Assembly (NCBI GenBank): GCA_030730545.1
Contig: JANQUX010000121.1
Coordinates: forward strand, 3,266-8,564
Source of the DNA: Maribacter sp.
GTDB lineage: Bacteria; Bacteroidota; Bacteroidia; Flavobacteriales; Flavobacteriaceae
Direction: 5' to 3'
DNA length: 5,299 nt
A program made the position numbers and the translations under genes. The notes below the pieces were generated by a model, which was not told where the DNA came from, ran no database searches, and saw nothing but the letters and a program-made list of their open reading frames with translations. Positions 1 through 5,299 of this stretch are shown here, piece after piece; positions within the stretch are counted from its first letter, which is position 1; every line of letters starts with the position of its first letter.

Positions 1-833
1 TCATCTAATAAGCTTATGCCGTCAGATTCAATTTTGATTTTTCTGTCCTTATATAAGGTACCTAAACCTTTTTTAAATGTTTTCTTACTCATTTGAAAAA
101 CATCTCTAATTTCTTCTGGCGCAGATTTATCATGTAGTCCTAAAAAACCACCACTTTCAATTAATACTTCATAAATTTTCTTAGCAGCAGGTTCTAAAAC
201 CTTCGTACCTAATGGCTGTAATGAAATATCTAATTTATTATCTTTTCTAATGGTCTTAATACAACCTGGTATAACATCACCAATATTAATAGGTTTAAAA
301 ACTTCATTAAAATAGACCAGACCTTTATGTCTTTCGTTCACAATTACCTCCCAACCTAAATCGGTTTGCCTGGTAACTACAAGATCCACTCGTTCCCATT
401 CTTTAAGATCAACAGTATCGTTGCTCAAGAACTTATCTAATTTGTTCGAAGCAACCAATCTACCCGAACGCTCATCTAAATAACAATGTACTACATACCA
501 CTGCCCTTCTTTCATTTTTACACGTTGCTCACGAAACGGCACTAACAGGTGTTTTTCAAGACCCCATTGCATAAAAGCACCAAATTCATTGACTTCAGCA
601 ACTTGCAACAGCCTAAACTCACCAAGCATTATATCTGGCTCTAGCGTTGTTGCCACAGGTCTTTCATCATAATCTAAGTAACAGAAAACTGTTATTTTCT
701 CACCAATTTCATATTCGGTGGGTACATATTTATTTGGTAACAAAACATCATTTCCTTCTTCATCACCTAAAAAAAGACCCACACTAGTGTCTCTTAATAT
801 TTCTAGATTGTTTTTACGTCCTAATTCTATCAT
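1..833 (-). CDS. cvfB: CvfB/YitL-like S1-domain RNA-binding protein (3' end cut by window edge)
   Basis: The reading frame is open from the ATG at 833-831 to the left edge, giving 277 residues with no stop; the last visible residues are GISLLD. Family members are usually about 280-300 aa, so only a few codons should be missing. The protein reads as tandem S1-like beta-barrels followed by a winged helix: an N-terminal S1-like unit at about residues 1-60, a second at about 68-133 (EFGAFMQWG near 83-91, then HLLVPF), and a third at about 148-207 (ending NKLDISLQP). The winged helix at about 212-277 includes FQMSKKTFKKGLGTLY. This is the arrangement known for Gram-positive CvfB/YitL, cytoplasmic RNA-binding proteins linked to virulence-gene expression; in Bacteroidota the role is not established. 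Such proteins are sometimes mislabelled GntR regulators because of the winged helix. The gene lies after the terminator of the upstream operon and has its own promoter box, so it is probably a separate transcription unit. Family assignment is firm; the exact function is not. Confidence 0.88.
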   Translation of the reverse strand, partial: MIELGRKNNLEILRDTSVGLFLGDEEGNDVLLPNKYVPTEYEIGEKITVFCYLDYDERPVATTLEPDIMLGEFRLLQVAEVNEFGAFMQWGLEKHLLVPFREQRVKMKEGQWYVVHCYLDERSGRLVASNKLDKFLSNDTVDLKEWERVDLVVTRQTDLGWEVIVNERHKGLVYFNEVFKPINIGDVIPGCIKTIRKDNKLDISLQPLGTKVLEPAAKKIYEVLIESGGFLGLHDKSAPEEIRDVFQMSKKTFKKGLGTLYKDRKIKIESDGISLLD

Positions 834-837
834 GTTG

Positions 838-845
838 CAAAATTA
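838..845 (-). promoter_or_regulatory. Bacteroidota-type -7 box (TAnnTTTG) of the cvfB-like gene
   Basis: The minus strand reads TAATTTTG here, an exact match to the Bacteroidota -7 consensus TAnnTTTG, followed by CAAC and then the ATG at 833. No convincing TTTG -33 box is seen 19-23 nt upstream; that stretch is A/T-rich and runs into the U-tract of the preceding terminator. If the box is used, transcription would start within a few nucleotides of the start codon, giving a leaderless or nearly leaderless mRNA. The match is seen directly; promoter activity is inferred. Confidence 0.5.
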
Positions 846-872
846 CATTTTAAATATTTAAAAACTTAGCGT

Positions 873-910
873 AAAAAAAAAGACCGTTACCAAAAATGGC
901 AACGGTCTTT
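873..910 (-). terminator. Intrinsic terminator after the DUF2853 gene (end of the men operon)
   Basis: An inverted repeat pairs 879-888 (AAAGACCGTT) with 901-910 (AACGGTCTTT) and continues through 890-892 / 897-899 around a 4-nt loop at 893-896. The inner position 889/900 is a G-U wobble in the minus-strand RNA but an A-C mismatch in the plus-strand RNA. Only the minus strand therefore forms an uninterrupted 14-bp stem, and it is followed by a U-rich run from the T-tract at 880-873. It begins 18 nt after the DUF2853 stop codon and ends transcription coming from menI-menF-menD-DUF2853. It also separates that operon from the cvfB-like gene. Confidence 0.9.
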
Positions 911-928
911 AAATTATTTGACATCTGA

Positions 929-1273
929 CTATTTATCGTAAACAGATGCTTTTTTGAAATGTTGACAAAGCTTGTAATAGATTACAGCTCTATGCTTGTT
1001 TCTGTTAGAAGAACCGTATTTTTCCATAACAGTAGCAAGTGCCTCATCTAATTTAGCATTATCAGGAAGACCTAACTTTTTGATCAAGTAATTGTTCTTT
1101 ACAGTATCCAATTCTTTTTGATCACTACCAGATACTTTAGAAGCATCGATGTTGTAAATAGATGGTCCTAGACCAACAGTTACTTTCTTAAGCAAGTCCA
1201 TATCTGCATTTTCACCAAATTTATCTTTGATGTCTGCAGCATACTTTTCAATTAAATCGTCTCTTTTACTCAT
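929..1273 (-). CDS. DUF2853 family small protein
   Basis: This gene encodes a 114-residue, highly charged, cytoplasmic-looking protein (no signal peptide or membrane segment) that I recognise as DUF2853, a family of unknown function. It starts MSKRDDLIEKYAADIK. The middle holds a conserved-looking GPSIYNIDASKVSGSD stretch (residues 36-51), and the C-terminal part is helical and basic (RNKHRAVIYYKL at 91-102). Spacing of hydrophobic residues suggests an all-helical fold. The frame is open further upstream to 1333, but that would add 20 hydrophobic residues overlapping the end of menD. The MSKRDD start at 1273 gives the family-like N-terminus and lies 34 nt after the menD stop. No good Shine-Dalgarno or exact TAnnTTTG box precedes it, so it is most likely co-transcribed with menD. 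An 11-mer shared with the menD upstream region lies 21 nt before the start. It is the last gene before the terminator. Its association with menaquinone genes does not by itself show a role in that pathway. Confidence 0.88.
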   Translation of the reverse strand: MSKRDDLIEKYAADIKDKFGENADMDLLKKVTVGLGPSIYNIDASKVSGSDQKELDTVKNNYLIKKLGLPDNAKLDEALATVMEKYGSSNRNKHRAVIYYKLCQHFKKASVYDK

Positions 1274-1294
1274 GTTAAATGTGTTATAATTAAT

Positions 1295-1305
1295 GGTTAT
1301 TACCC
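1295..1305. repeat. 11-mer GGTTATTACCC, copy in the menD-DUF2853 gap
   Basis: GGTTATTACCC (minus strand GGGTAATAACC) occurs here and, identically, at 3085-3095 in the menF-menD gap. Both copies are intergenic, have the same orientation relative to transcription, and lie at similar distances before the next start codon (21 nt here, 25 nt there). It could be an operator or a promoter-associated element, or chance. At the same offset where the menD copy is followed by an exact -7 box, this copy is followed only by a poor match (CACATTTA). Confidence 0.4.
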
Positions 1306-1307
1306 CA

Positions 1308-3059
1308 CTAAGATATGAAACGAAAATAATCAATCAAAATTTTATCGTTTTTTAATGTAGGCGTACTAATTTCCAGTAATTGCGGACGACCAGTTTCATT
1401 GAAAAACGTACATAATTCTTCTTTTAGTTCTTCGGATGATTTTGCCGTTCTATAATTGAAACCATACATAGCACAAAGATGCCCTGCTGACAACGAATGT
1501 CGTGTTTCAAAATACGTTTCAAACACCTCTGAATTCTCTTTACCAGGTAGTATTCTAAAAATTCCACCACCATTATTATTAATAACTATAATTCTAAAAT
1601 TACTTTTTATGTAATTATTCCATAAGGCATTACTATCATAGAAAAAACTAAGGTCACCCGTTATAAATAGTGTGGGAGAACTGCTTGCCAAAGATGCCCC
1701 AATAGCTGTAGACGTGCTACCATCGATACCACTAGTGCCTCTATTACAGAATACTTTTAGCGTAGGGTTAACATTAAATAACTGAGTATATCTAATAGTA
1801 GAACTATTTGCCAGCTGCAGCATATAATCATTAGGTACAGTTTCCAAAATATGGTTGAATGCTAAAAAATCTGAATACGGAATCTCTTTTAAATAGCCTT
1901 CTCTTTTTAGCTCATAGTGCTCTTTAACTACATTCCAATGAGAATAATAATTACTTTCTAAAGTTGGGCTATCAGCATACATTTCATTAAAAAAATCATT
2001 AATCGAAATTTTAATATGTTCCTCTAAACAGAAAAAAGTATCGTTCGCAAATTGACCATCAATATGCCAATGGTGTTTTGGCGTAAAATTTCTTAAAAAT
2101 GCCTTTACTTTTTTTGACACTATGAGTCCGCCAAAAGTTATTAGCACCTCTGGCTTCAATTTTTCAAATTCCAATTCCTTCTGCGCATGCATTTCTATGG
2201 GCGCAACTAGGGAATCTATACTATTAAAAAAACTAGGATGGTGAATATTCGACGTTGTTTCAGTTAACACTATAACGCTAGGATCATTAGCTAACTTCTC
2301 TAAAACAATATCTTTAATGGCATTTGGAGTATTAACCCCTACTAATATCATTTTACGAATAGAAGAATTCCAAATATTCTTATGATGCTTTAAATCTATA
2401 ACACTGTCTAACTTAGCAGGTATAGCACTAATTTCTGAAGATACCGAAGGTTCTTCGAGCGTATTATATAAAGGCTCTTCAAAAGGCGCATTTATATGAA
2501 CCGGACAATTCGTAGTAAAGGCAATTTCAAAAGCTCGGTTTAATTCTTCATCATTATAATTTTGCACTTCATGCTGAACATCATTGACCGCTTTACCATC
2601 GATCCATTCTGGTTTATAATGCATTACCTTATCGGTAGCATGGCTAACATCTTGTCTCAGGTTGGCAGAATATCTGATATGATTTTCAAAGATATTCTGC
2701 TGATTAATAGTTTGCCCATCTCCTATTCCTAATTTATAAACAGGTCTGTCAGCAGAAATAACTATTACCGGAATATTACTGAAATAAGCTTCTGCTACCG
2801 CCGGATAATAGTTTAAAAGTGCACTACCAGAGGTACATAAAACAACCACGGGCTCTTGCAACTGTTGCGCTAAGCCCAATGCAAAAAATGCAGCACAACG
2901 CTCGTCGACTATACTGTAGCATTTGAAAAACGGATTCTCTGCAAAAGCTATAGTAAGAGGCGCATTTCTAGAACCAGGCGAAATTATAATATTAGAAATA
3001 TTCTTTGCTTGGCAATGCGAAACAATTGATTGTGCGGTAGGTATAGCGGAGTATTTCAT
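1308..3059 (-). CDS. menD: MenD: SEPHCHC synthase (2-succinyl-5-enolpyruvyl-6-hydroxy-3-cyclohexene-1-carboxylate synthase)
   Basis: MenD is a thiamine-diphosphate and Mg-dependent enzyme that decarboxylates 2-oxoglutarate and adds the product to isochorismate, the first committed step of menaquinone synthesis. The 583-residue protein is full length for the family (E. coli MenD is about 556). Near the N-terminus are ISPGSRNAP (26-34, with the substrate-site Arg31) and VDERCAAFFALGLA (51-64), whose Glu53 corresponds to the ThDP-activating glutamate. These are followed by CTSGSALLNYYPAVAEA (75-91) and ISADRP (101-106). The C-terminal ThDP/metal domain has NRGTSGIDG (439-447), GDLSFFYDSNALW (468-480) and NNNGGGIF (494-501). 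Ser419 and Arg423 match E. coli substrate residues Ser391 and Arg395. The frame extends 7 codons upstream to 3080, but the start at 3059 (MKYSAIPTAQ) matches usual flavobacterial MenD N-termini. The -7 box at 3066-3073 also lies inside the longer version. It follows menF by 49 nt; its substrate is MenF's product. No key residue appears missing. Confidence 0.97.
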   Translation of the reverse strand: MKYSAIPTAQSIVSHCQAKNISNIIISPGSRNAPLTIAFAENPFFKCYSIVDERCAAFFALGLAQQLQEPVVVLCTSGSALLNYYPAVAEAYFSNIPVIVISADRPVYKLGIGDGQTINQQNIFENHIRYSANLRQDVSHATDKVMHYKPEWIDGKAVNDVQHEVQNYNDEELNRAFEIAFTTNCPVHINAPFEEPLYNTLEEPSVSSEISAIPAKLDSVIDLKHHKNIWNSSIRKMILVGVNTPNAIKDIVLEKLANDPSVIVLTETTSNIHHPSFFNSIDSLVAPIEMHAQKELEFEKLKPEVLITFGGLIVSKKVKAFLRNFTPKHHWHIDGQFANDTFFCLEEHIKISINDFFNEMYADSPTLESNYYSHWNVVKEHYELKREGYLKEIPYSDFLAFNHILETVPNDYMLQLANSSTIRYTQLFNVNPTLKVFCNRGTSGIDGSTSTAIGASLASSSPTLFITGDLSFFYDSNALWNNYIKSNFRIIVINNNGGGIFRILPGKENSEVFETYFETRHSLSAGHLCAMYGFNYRTAKSSEELKEELCTFFNETGRPQLLEISTPTLKNDKILIDYFRFIS

Positions 3060-3065
3060 GTAGTT

Positions 3066-3098
3066 CAAAAATACGACCAAAGCGGGTTATTACCCAAA
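3066..3098 (-). promoter_or_regulatory. Predicted Bacteroidota promoter for menD inside the operon
   Basis: On the minus strand a TTTG -33 box (3095-3098) is separated by 21 nt from TATTTTTG (3066-3073), an exact TAnnTTTG -7 box, and AACTAC then leads straight to the menD ATG at 3059. Both boxes and the spacing fit the Bacteroidota vegetative sigma consensus. The predicted transcription start would be only a few nucleotides before the ATG. menD would then have its own promoter as well as readthrough from menI-menF. The spacer contains the GGGT-AATA-ACCC hairpin/palindrome-like element at 3084-3095, which could be an operator. Sequence matches are direct; function is inferred. Confidence 0.55.
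3085..3095. repeat. 11-mer GGTTATTACCC, copy in the menF-menD gap
   Basis: This is identical to 1295-1305. With one more base (3084) it forms GGGT-TATT-ACCC, two 4-bp complementary arms around a 4-nt loop. It fills the upstream part of the spacer between the predicted -33 and -7 boxes of the menD promoter and touches the -33 box, a position where a bound protein would interfere with transcription. No regulator can be assigned. Confidence 0.4.
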
Positions 3099-3108
3099 AG
3101 TTAAGCGT

Positions 3109-4221
3109 CTATTTACTGTTCAGAATACGAAACATCGTCTTACTTTTTAAAGCAGTTTCTTCCCATTCCTTTTCAGGAATAGAGTCAGCGGTAATTCCGC
3201 CTCCAACATAAATTTCGGCTTTATCCTTGAATAATTGCATACAGCGCAGATTTACAAAAAGTTCAGAAGTTTTCATTACACTTCGGTACGCGCTATTCTC
3301 TTGATTTCTACGATTCTTATTTCTTGATAATTCTGATTTCGTATTCAGCTCACCAAGAAAACCTGTATAAAAAGTCCGCTCATACAATTCGTTTTCTAAA
3401 ATAAACTTCCTTGCTTTTTTTAACGGACTCCCACATACGGCTGGCGTTGGATGAAGTGCTTTTAAAACAGCACCAAATTTATTCGGGGCAAAAGTACCTT
3501 TCATTTCTGTTCGAAGATGCCAAAGCTGACCTGCCTTTACCGATTCTCGCTCAGAACTATTTAGAGATATCACTTTATCTTTTAAAGTATCAAAAATATA
3601 ATCGGTTACTAGTTGCTGCTCATTTAATTCCTTATCAGACCATTGTGGCTTGGCGTCACCAACAGAATTCTGAGTACCTGCCAAAGACATTGTCGTAAAC
3701 TGCGAACCGTTACTTTTTACTAAAATTTCTGGTGTAGCCCCCATCCAAGTTCCTATTTTAGGGTGGTGCCAGAAATAACAGAATGCATTTTTATATTCGT
3801 TAAGAATTCGCAGGTAAATATCAAAGTAATCATCTTTGCAATCAACTTCGATTTTTCTCGATAAAACTACCTTATTAAATTCACCTTCTCTGATTTCATG
3901 AATGGCATTCGATAGTAGCTTTTCATATCTAGCCTGCTCTATAGTGTCACTTTCAGGTGTTTTATTCTCAATAGGTAAAGGCTCATGAGACCTATTCAAT
4001 TGAACTTTTTCTACAGCATCCATTTTCAATACTATAGCACTTGAATTTAAATCGAACGGAGCAAAAACAAATCCCGTTTCAGTGAAATCTCTAACCTCAT
4101 GAATGGCATCGTTATTTTGAAAAACTCCGATCAATTCGGTATCATTAGGTTTGCTATACAAGACAAACGGTAACTGCTCTTTCAAGCAATTTGCAGCTCG
4201 ATCAAAAAGTTCTTGCACCAT
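3109..4221 (-). CDS. menF: MenF: isochorismate synthase
   Basis: This 370-residue chorismate-binding enzyme converts chorismate to isochorismate, the entry step to menaquinone. The catalytic half starts near residue 95. NKVVLSRK (116-123) holds Lys117, equivalent to general base Lys190 of E. coli MenF. GATPEILVK (161-169) holds Glu165, equivalent to general acid Glu240. SLAGT (179-183) follows. LHPTPAVCG (256-264) has Ala261, the residue typical of isochorismate synthases where TrpE/PabB-type enzymes carry Thr. Glu201 and Glu355 match the Mg ligands Glu241 and Glu376 of EntC, and YVGGGITADS (338-347) is the usual C-terminal strand motif. The first 95 residues are a short N-terminal half with weaker conservation. 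Compared with E. coli MenF there are about 20 extra, basic residues near 293-315 between GFLGE and LFVNLRCMQ; the frame stays intact. It starts 1 nt after the thioesterase stop, which suggests translational coupling, and menD uses its product. EntC-like siderophore function is less likely given menD next door. Confidence 0.95.
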   Translation of the reverse strand: MVQELFDRAANCLKEQLPFVLYSKPNDTELIGVFQNNDAIHEVRDFTETGFVFAPFDLNSSAIVLKMDAVEKVQLNRSHEPLPIENKTPESDTIEQARYEKLLSNAIHEIREGEFNKVVLSRKIEVDCKDDYFDIYLRILNEYKNAFCYFWHHPKIGTWMGATPEILVKSNGSQFTTMSLAGTQNSVGDAKPQWSDKELNEQQLVTDYIFDTLKDKVISLNSSERESVKAGQLWHLRTEMKGTFAPNKFGAVLKALHPTPAVCGSPLKKARKFILENELYERTFYTGFLGELNTKSELSRNKNRRNQENSAYRSVMKTSELFVNLRCMQLFKDKAEIYVGGGITADSIPEKEWEETALKSKTMFRILNSK

Positions 4222-4222
4222 A

Positions 4223-4645
4223 TTATACTTTAGGTAATGTTATTGTGGTTAATTTACAAAGAGAAACCAATTGATCATCTTCATTGGTAACTTTAATCTC
4301 CCATAATTGGGTAGTTCTACCTTTGTGTAAGATGGTAGCTCTTGCAAAAACAAATCCTTCTTTTACACTCTTTACATGATTAGCAGTGATTTCTAAACCT
4401 CTAACAAAATACTTATTACCATCTAAAAAAACATAAGACGCAGCACTACCAACACTTTCGGCAAGTGCCGCTGTTGCCCCGCCATGTAAAACGCCATCTG
4501 GCTGATGAACTTTAGGTGTCACCGGCATTTTGGCTAACAAAAAATCTTCACCTACATCAATGTATTCAATATCTAAGGTTTCCATCAAGGTATTCTTAGA
4601 AGTTTCGTTACAAATCTTCAGAATTTTTTCTTTGTAGTCGTTCAT
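4223..4645 (-). CDS. menI: Hotdog-fold acyl-CoA thioesterase, probably DHNA-CoA thioesterase MenI (YdiI-like)
   Basis: This 140-residue single-domain hotdog thioesterase is probably the enzyme that hydrolyses 1,4-dihydroxy-2-naphthoyl-CoA to DHNA and CoA. Counted from the start at 4645, it aligns without gaps, as far as I can recall the sequence, to E. coli YdiI over the first half: LDI at 24-26, MPV at 40-42, QP at 48-49 and LHGG at 53-56. AESVGS at 62-67 puts the catalytic Glu63 and His54 at the same numbers as in YdiI. GLEITANHV and LTTITLP later also match. The frame extends 8 codons upstream to 4669 (MLNFTKKR), but the shorter start gives the co-linear numbering. It has no clear Shine-Dalgarno site, only an A-run with GG directly before the ATG. 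It is the first gene of the predicted operon, 1 nt before menF. Automatic pipelines would likely call it PaaI-type; the YdiI resemblance plus menF/menD linkage favours MenI. Phenylacetyl-CoA or a broader proofreading role remains possible. Confidence 0.85.
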   Translation of the reverse strand: MNDYKEKILKICNETSKNTLMETLDIEYIDVGEDFLLAKMPVTPKVHQPDGVLHGGATAALAESVGSAASYVFLDGNKYFVRGLEITANHVKSVKEGFVFARATILHKGRTTQLWEIKVTNEDDQLVSLCKLTTITLPKV

Positions 4646-4709
4646 CCTTTTTTTTGTAAAATTAAGCATTACATTACCAACAGAAAAGCTTGAATGAATT
4701 GTATATTTT
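4646..4709. promoter_or_regulatory. Divergent intergenic region between menI and the hydrolase gene
   Basis: This 64-nt gap must hold the start signals for both divergent genes unless they lie inside coding sequence. For menI the minus strand has TAATTTTA (4657-4664, one mismatch to TAnnTTTG), with TTTT (4684-4687, one mismatch to TTTG) 19 nt upstream. For the hydrolase the plus strand has TATATTTT (4702-4709, one mismatch) touching the ATG at 4710, with no convincing -33 box. These are weak matches in AT-rich DNA, and the two candidate promoters would lie close together. No terminator or other structure is seen. Confidence 0.3.
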
Positions 4710-5299
4710 ATGGAAAACCAAATTAAAAATGTTACTTATAATACTACCAATACCTATGAGACTTTAAATGAATTGCATAGTGATACCAAACGCGTGTGGA
4801 TTGTTTTTCATGGGATAGGATTTTTGAGTCGTTTTTTCCTAAATTATTTAAACGATTTACCACCAAATGAAAATTAAATTATTGCACCCCAAGCACCTTC
4901 TAAATATTATTTAAAGAATGAATATAAGCATGTAGGTGCAAGTTGGTTGACGAAAGAAAACACGGCACTTGAAACAGCTAATCTGTACAATTATTTAGAT
5001 GCTGTTATAGCACATGAAAACTTACCAGCTGACTGTAAAATTATTTTCTTCGGATTTTCGCAAGGCATTTCAATAGCATTACGATATTTGGCGTATTCTA
5101 AACTGATGTGCTCAAAATTGATTCTTTATGCAGGCGGAATACCTACGGAATTAAAAAAATCAGATTTTAACCATTTAAAAAGTGATACCGAGATTATTTC
5201 AGTTTTTGGAAACAAGGATCAATACCTAACACTTGCCAAATCAATAAAAGAGAACAATAAACTTAAAATCCTTTTTGGTGATAACGTACAATACATCTC
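4710..5299 (+). pseudogene. Alpha/beta-hydrolase (carboxylesterase-like) with in-frame TAA at codon 56; 3' end cut by window edge
   Basis: From the ATG at 4710 the frame reads MENQIKNVTYNTTN, then VWIVFHGIGFLSRFFLNYL, then meets TAA at 4875-4877. After it the same frame stays open to the right edge for another 140 codons (IIAPQAPSKYYL, VGASWLTKENTALE). Features on both sides belong to one serine hydrolase: the HG oxyanion-hole motif at codons 34-35, the nucleophile elbow GFSQG with Ser at codon 117, and GNKD with the probable acid Asp at codon 170. The catalytic His would lie beyond the edge. The fold family resembles small phospholipase/carboxylesterases (Abhydrolase_2-like), cytoplasmic with no signal peptide; the substrate is unknown. 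Relatives I recall read NYIIAPQAP at the stop, so one change TAT or TAC to TAA explains it. No ATG restarts translation before codon 133, and the stop separates the oxyanion motif from the nucleophile. It is either a recent pseudogene or a sequencing error. It is divergent from menI. Confidence 0.8.

Noticed and set aside
1..833. GntR-type transcription regulator at the left edge
   Set aside because: Only the C-terminal winged helix would suggest this. The preceding S1-like repeats identify a CvfB/YitL-type RNA-binding protein.
1274..1333. Longer N-terminus for the DUF2853 protein, starting at 1333
   Set aside because: It would overlap the end of menD and add 20 residues unlike the family. 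The MSKRDD start at 1273 fits better.
3060..3080. Longer N-terminus for MenD, starting at 3080
   Set aside because: The extra 7 residues are not typical of the family and their codons cover the predicted -7 box. MKYSAIP at 3059 is the usual start.
3411..3698. Plus-strand open frame of 95 codons
   Set aside because: It lies wholly antisense to the catalytic part of menF, whose motifs are intact, and its translation shows no recognisable domain. It is a shadow frame.
3109..4221. menF as an anthranilate or aminodeoxychorismate synthase component (TrpE/PabB)
   Set aside because: The PTPAVCG motif carries Ala where TrpE/PabB-type enzymes carry Thr, a Lys general base is present (Lys117), and menD is the next gene.
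4646..4669. Longer N-terminus for the thioesterase, starting at 4669
   Set aside because: Starting at 4645 makes the numbering coincide with E. coli YdiI through the catalytic Glu63. The 8 extra residues are not supported, although they cannot be strictly excluded.
4875..4877. Stop codon recoding or an alternative genetic code
   Set aside because: TAA ends menI in the same window, and no recoding structure is evident. A point mutation or base-call error is simpler.
4710..5299. Two separate genes either side of the TAA at 4875
   Set aside because: The N-terminal part holds the oxyanion motif and the downstream part the nucleophile of one fold, in the same frame. No ATG follows the stop until codon 133, past the nucleophile.

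Overview
The window looks like chromosomal DNA of a Bacteroidota bacterium, most likely a marine-type member of the Flavobacteriaceae. The grounds are AT-rich sequence, absence of clear Shine-Dalgarno sites, promoter elements of the Bacteroidota type (TTTG / TAnnTTTG), and proteins that read like flavobacterial versions of their families. No mobile element, CRISPR array, rRNA or tRNA was seen. The species cannot be named from the sequence.

Layout, following transcription of the minus strand from high to low coordinates. A menaquinone (vitamin K2) block comes first: a hotdog thioesterase that matches E. coli YdiI/MenI position for position (4223-4645), isochorismate synthase menF (3109-4221, 1 nt after the thioesterase stop), and SEPHCHC synthase menD (1308-3059). 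A small DUF2853 protein follows (929-1273) and the run closes at a strong intrinsic terminator (873-910). Beyond it, with its own TAnnTTTG box right before the ATG, lies a CvfB/YitL-type S1-domain RNA-binding protein (833 down to the left edge, nearly complete). On the plus strand, divergent from the thioesterase across a 64-nt gap, an alpha/beta-hydrolase gene starts at 4710 and runs off the right edge. It carries an in-frame TAA at codon 56.

How the genes work together: MenF turns chorismate into isochorismate. MenD joins this to the succinic semialdehyde carbanion derived from 2-oxoglutarate. MenI would act later, cleaving DHNA-CoA to DHNA before prenylation. menH, menC, menE, menB and menA are not in the window. 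Two intergenic gaps, before menD and before the DUF2853 gene, share an identical 11-mer. The one before menD sits inside a good match to a Bacteroidota promoter, so menD may have its own, possibly regulated, promoter inside the operon.

The window is mostly ordinary housekeeping DNA and I see no new multi-gene system. The points most worth a second look are the nonsense codon in the hydrolase, the shared 11-mer with the internal menD promoter, promoter boxes almost touching start codons (very short or leaderless mRNAs), and the conserved unknown DUF2853 gene riding with menaquinone genes.
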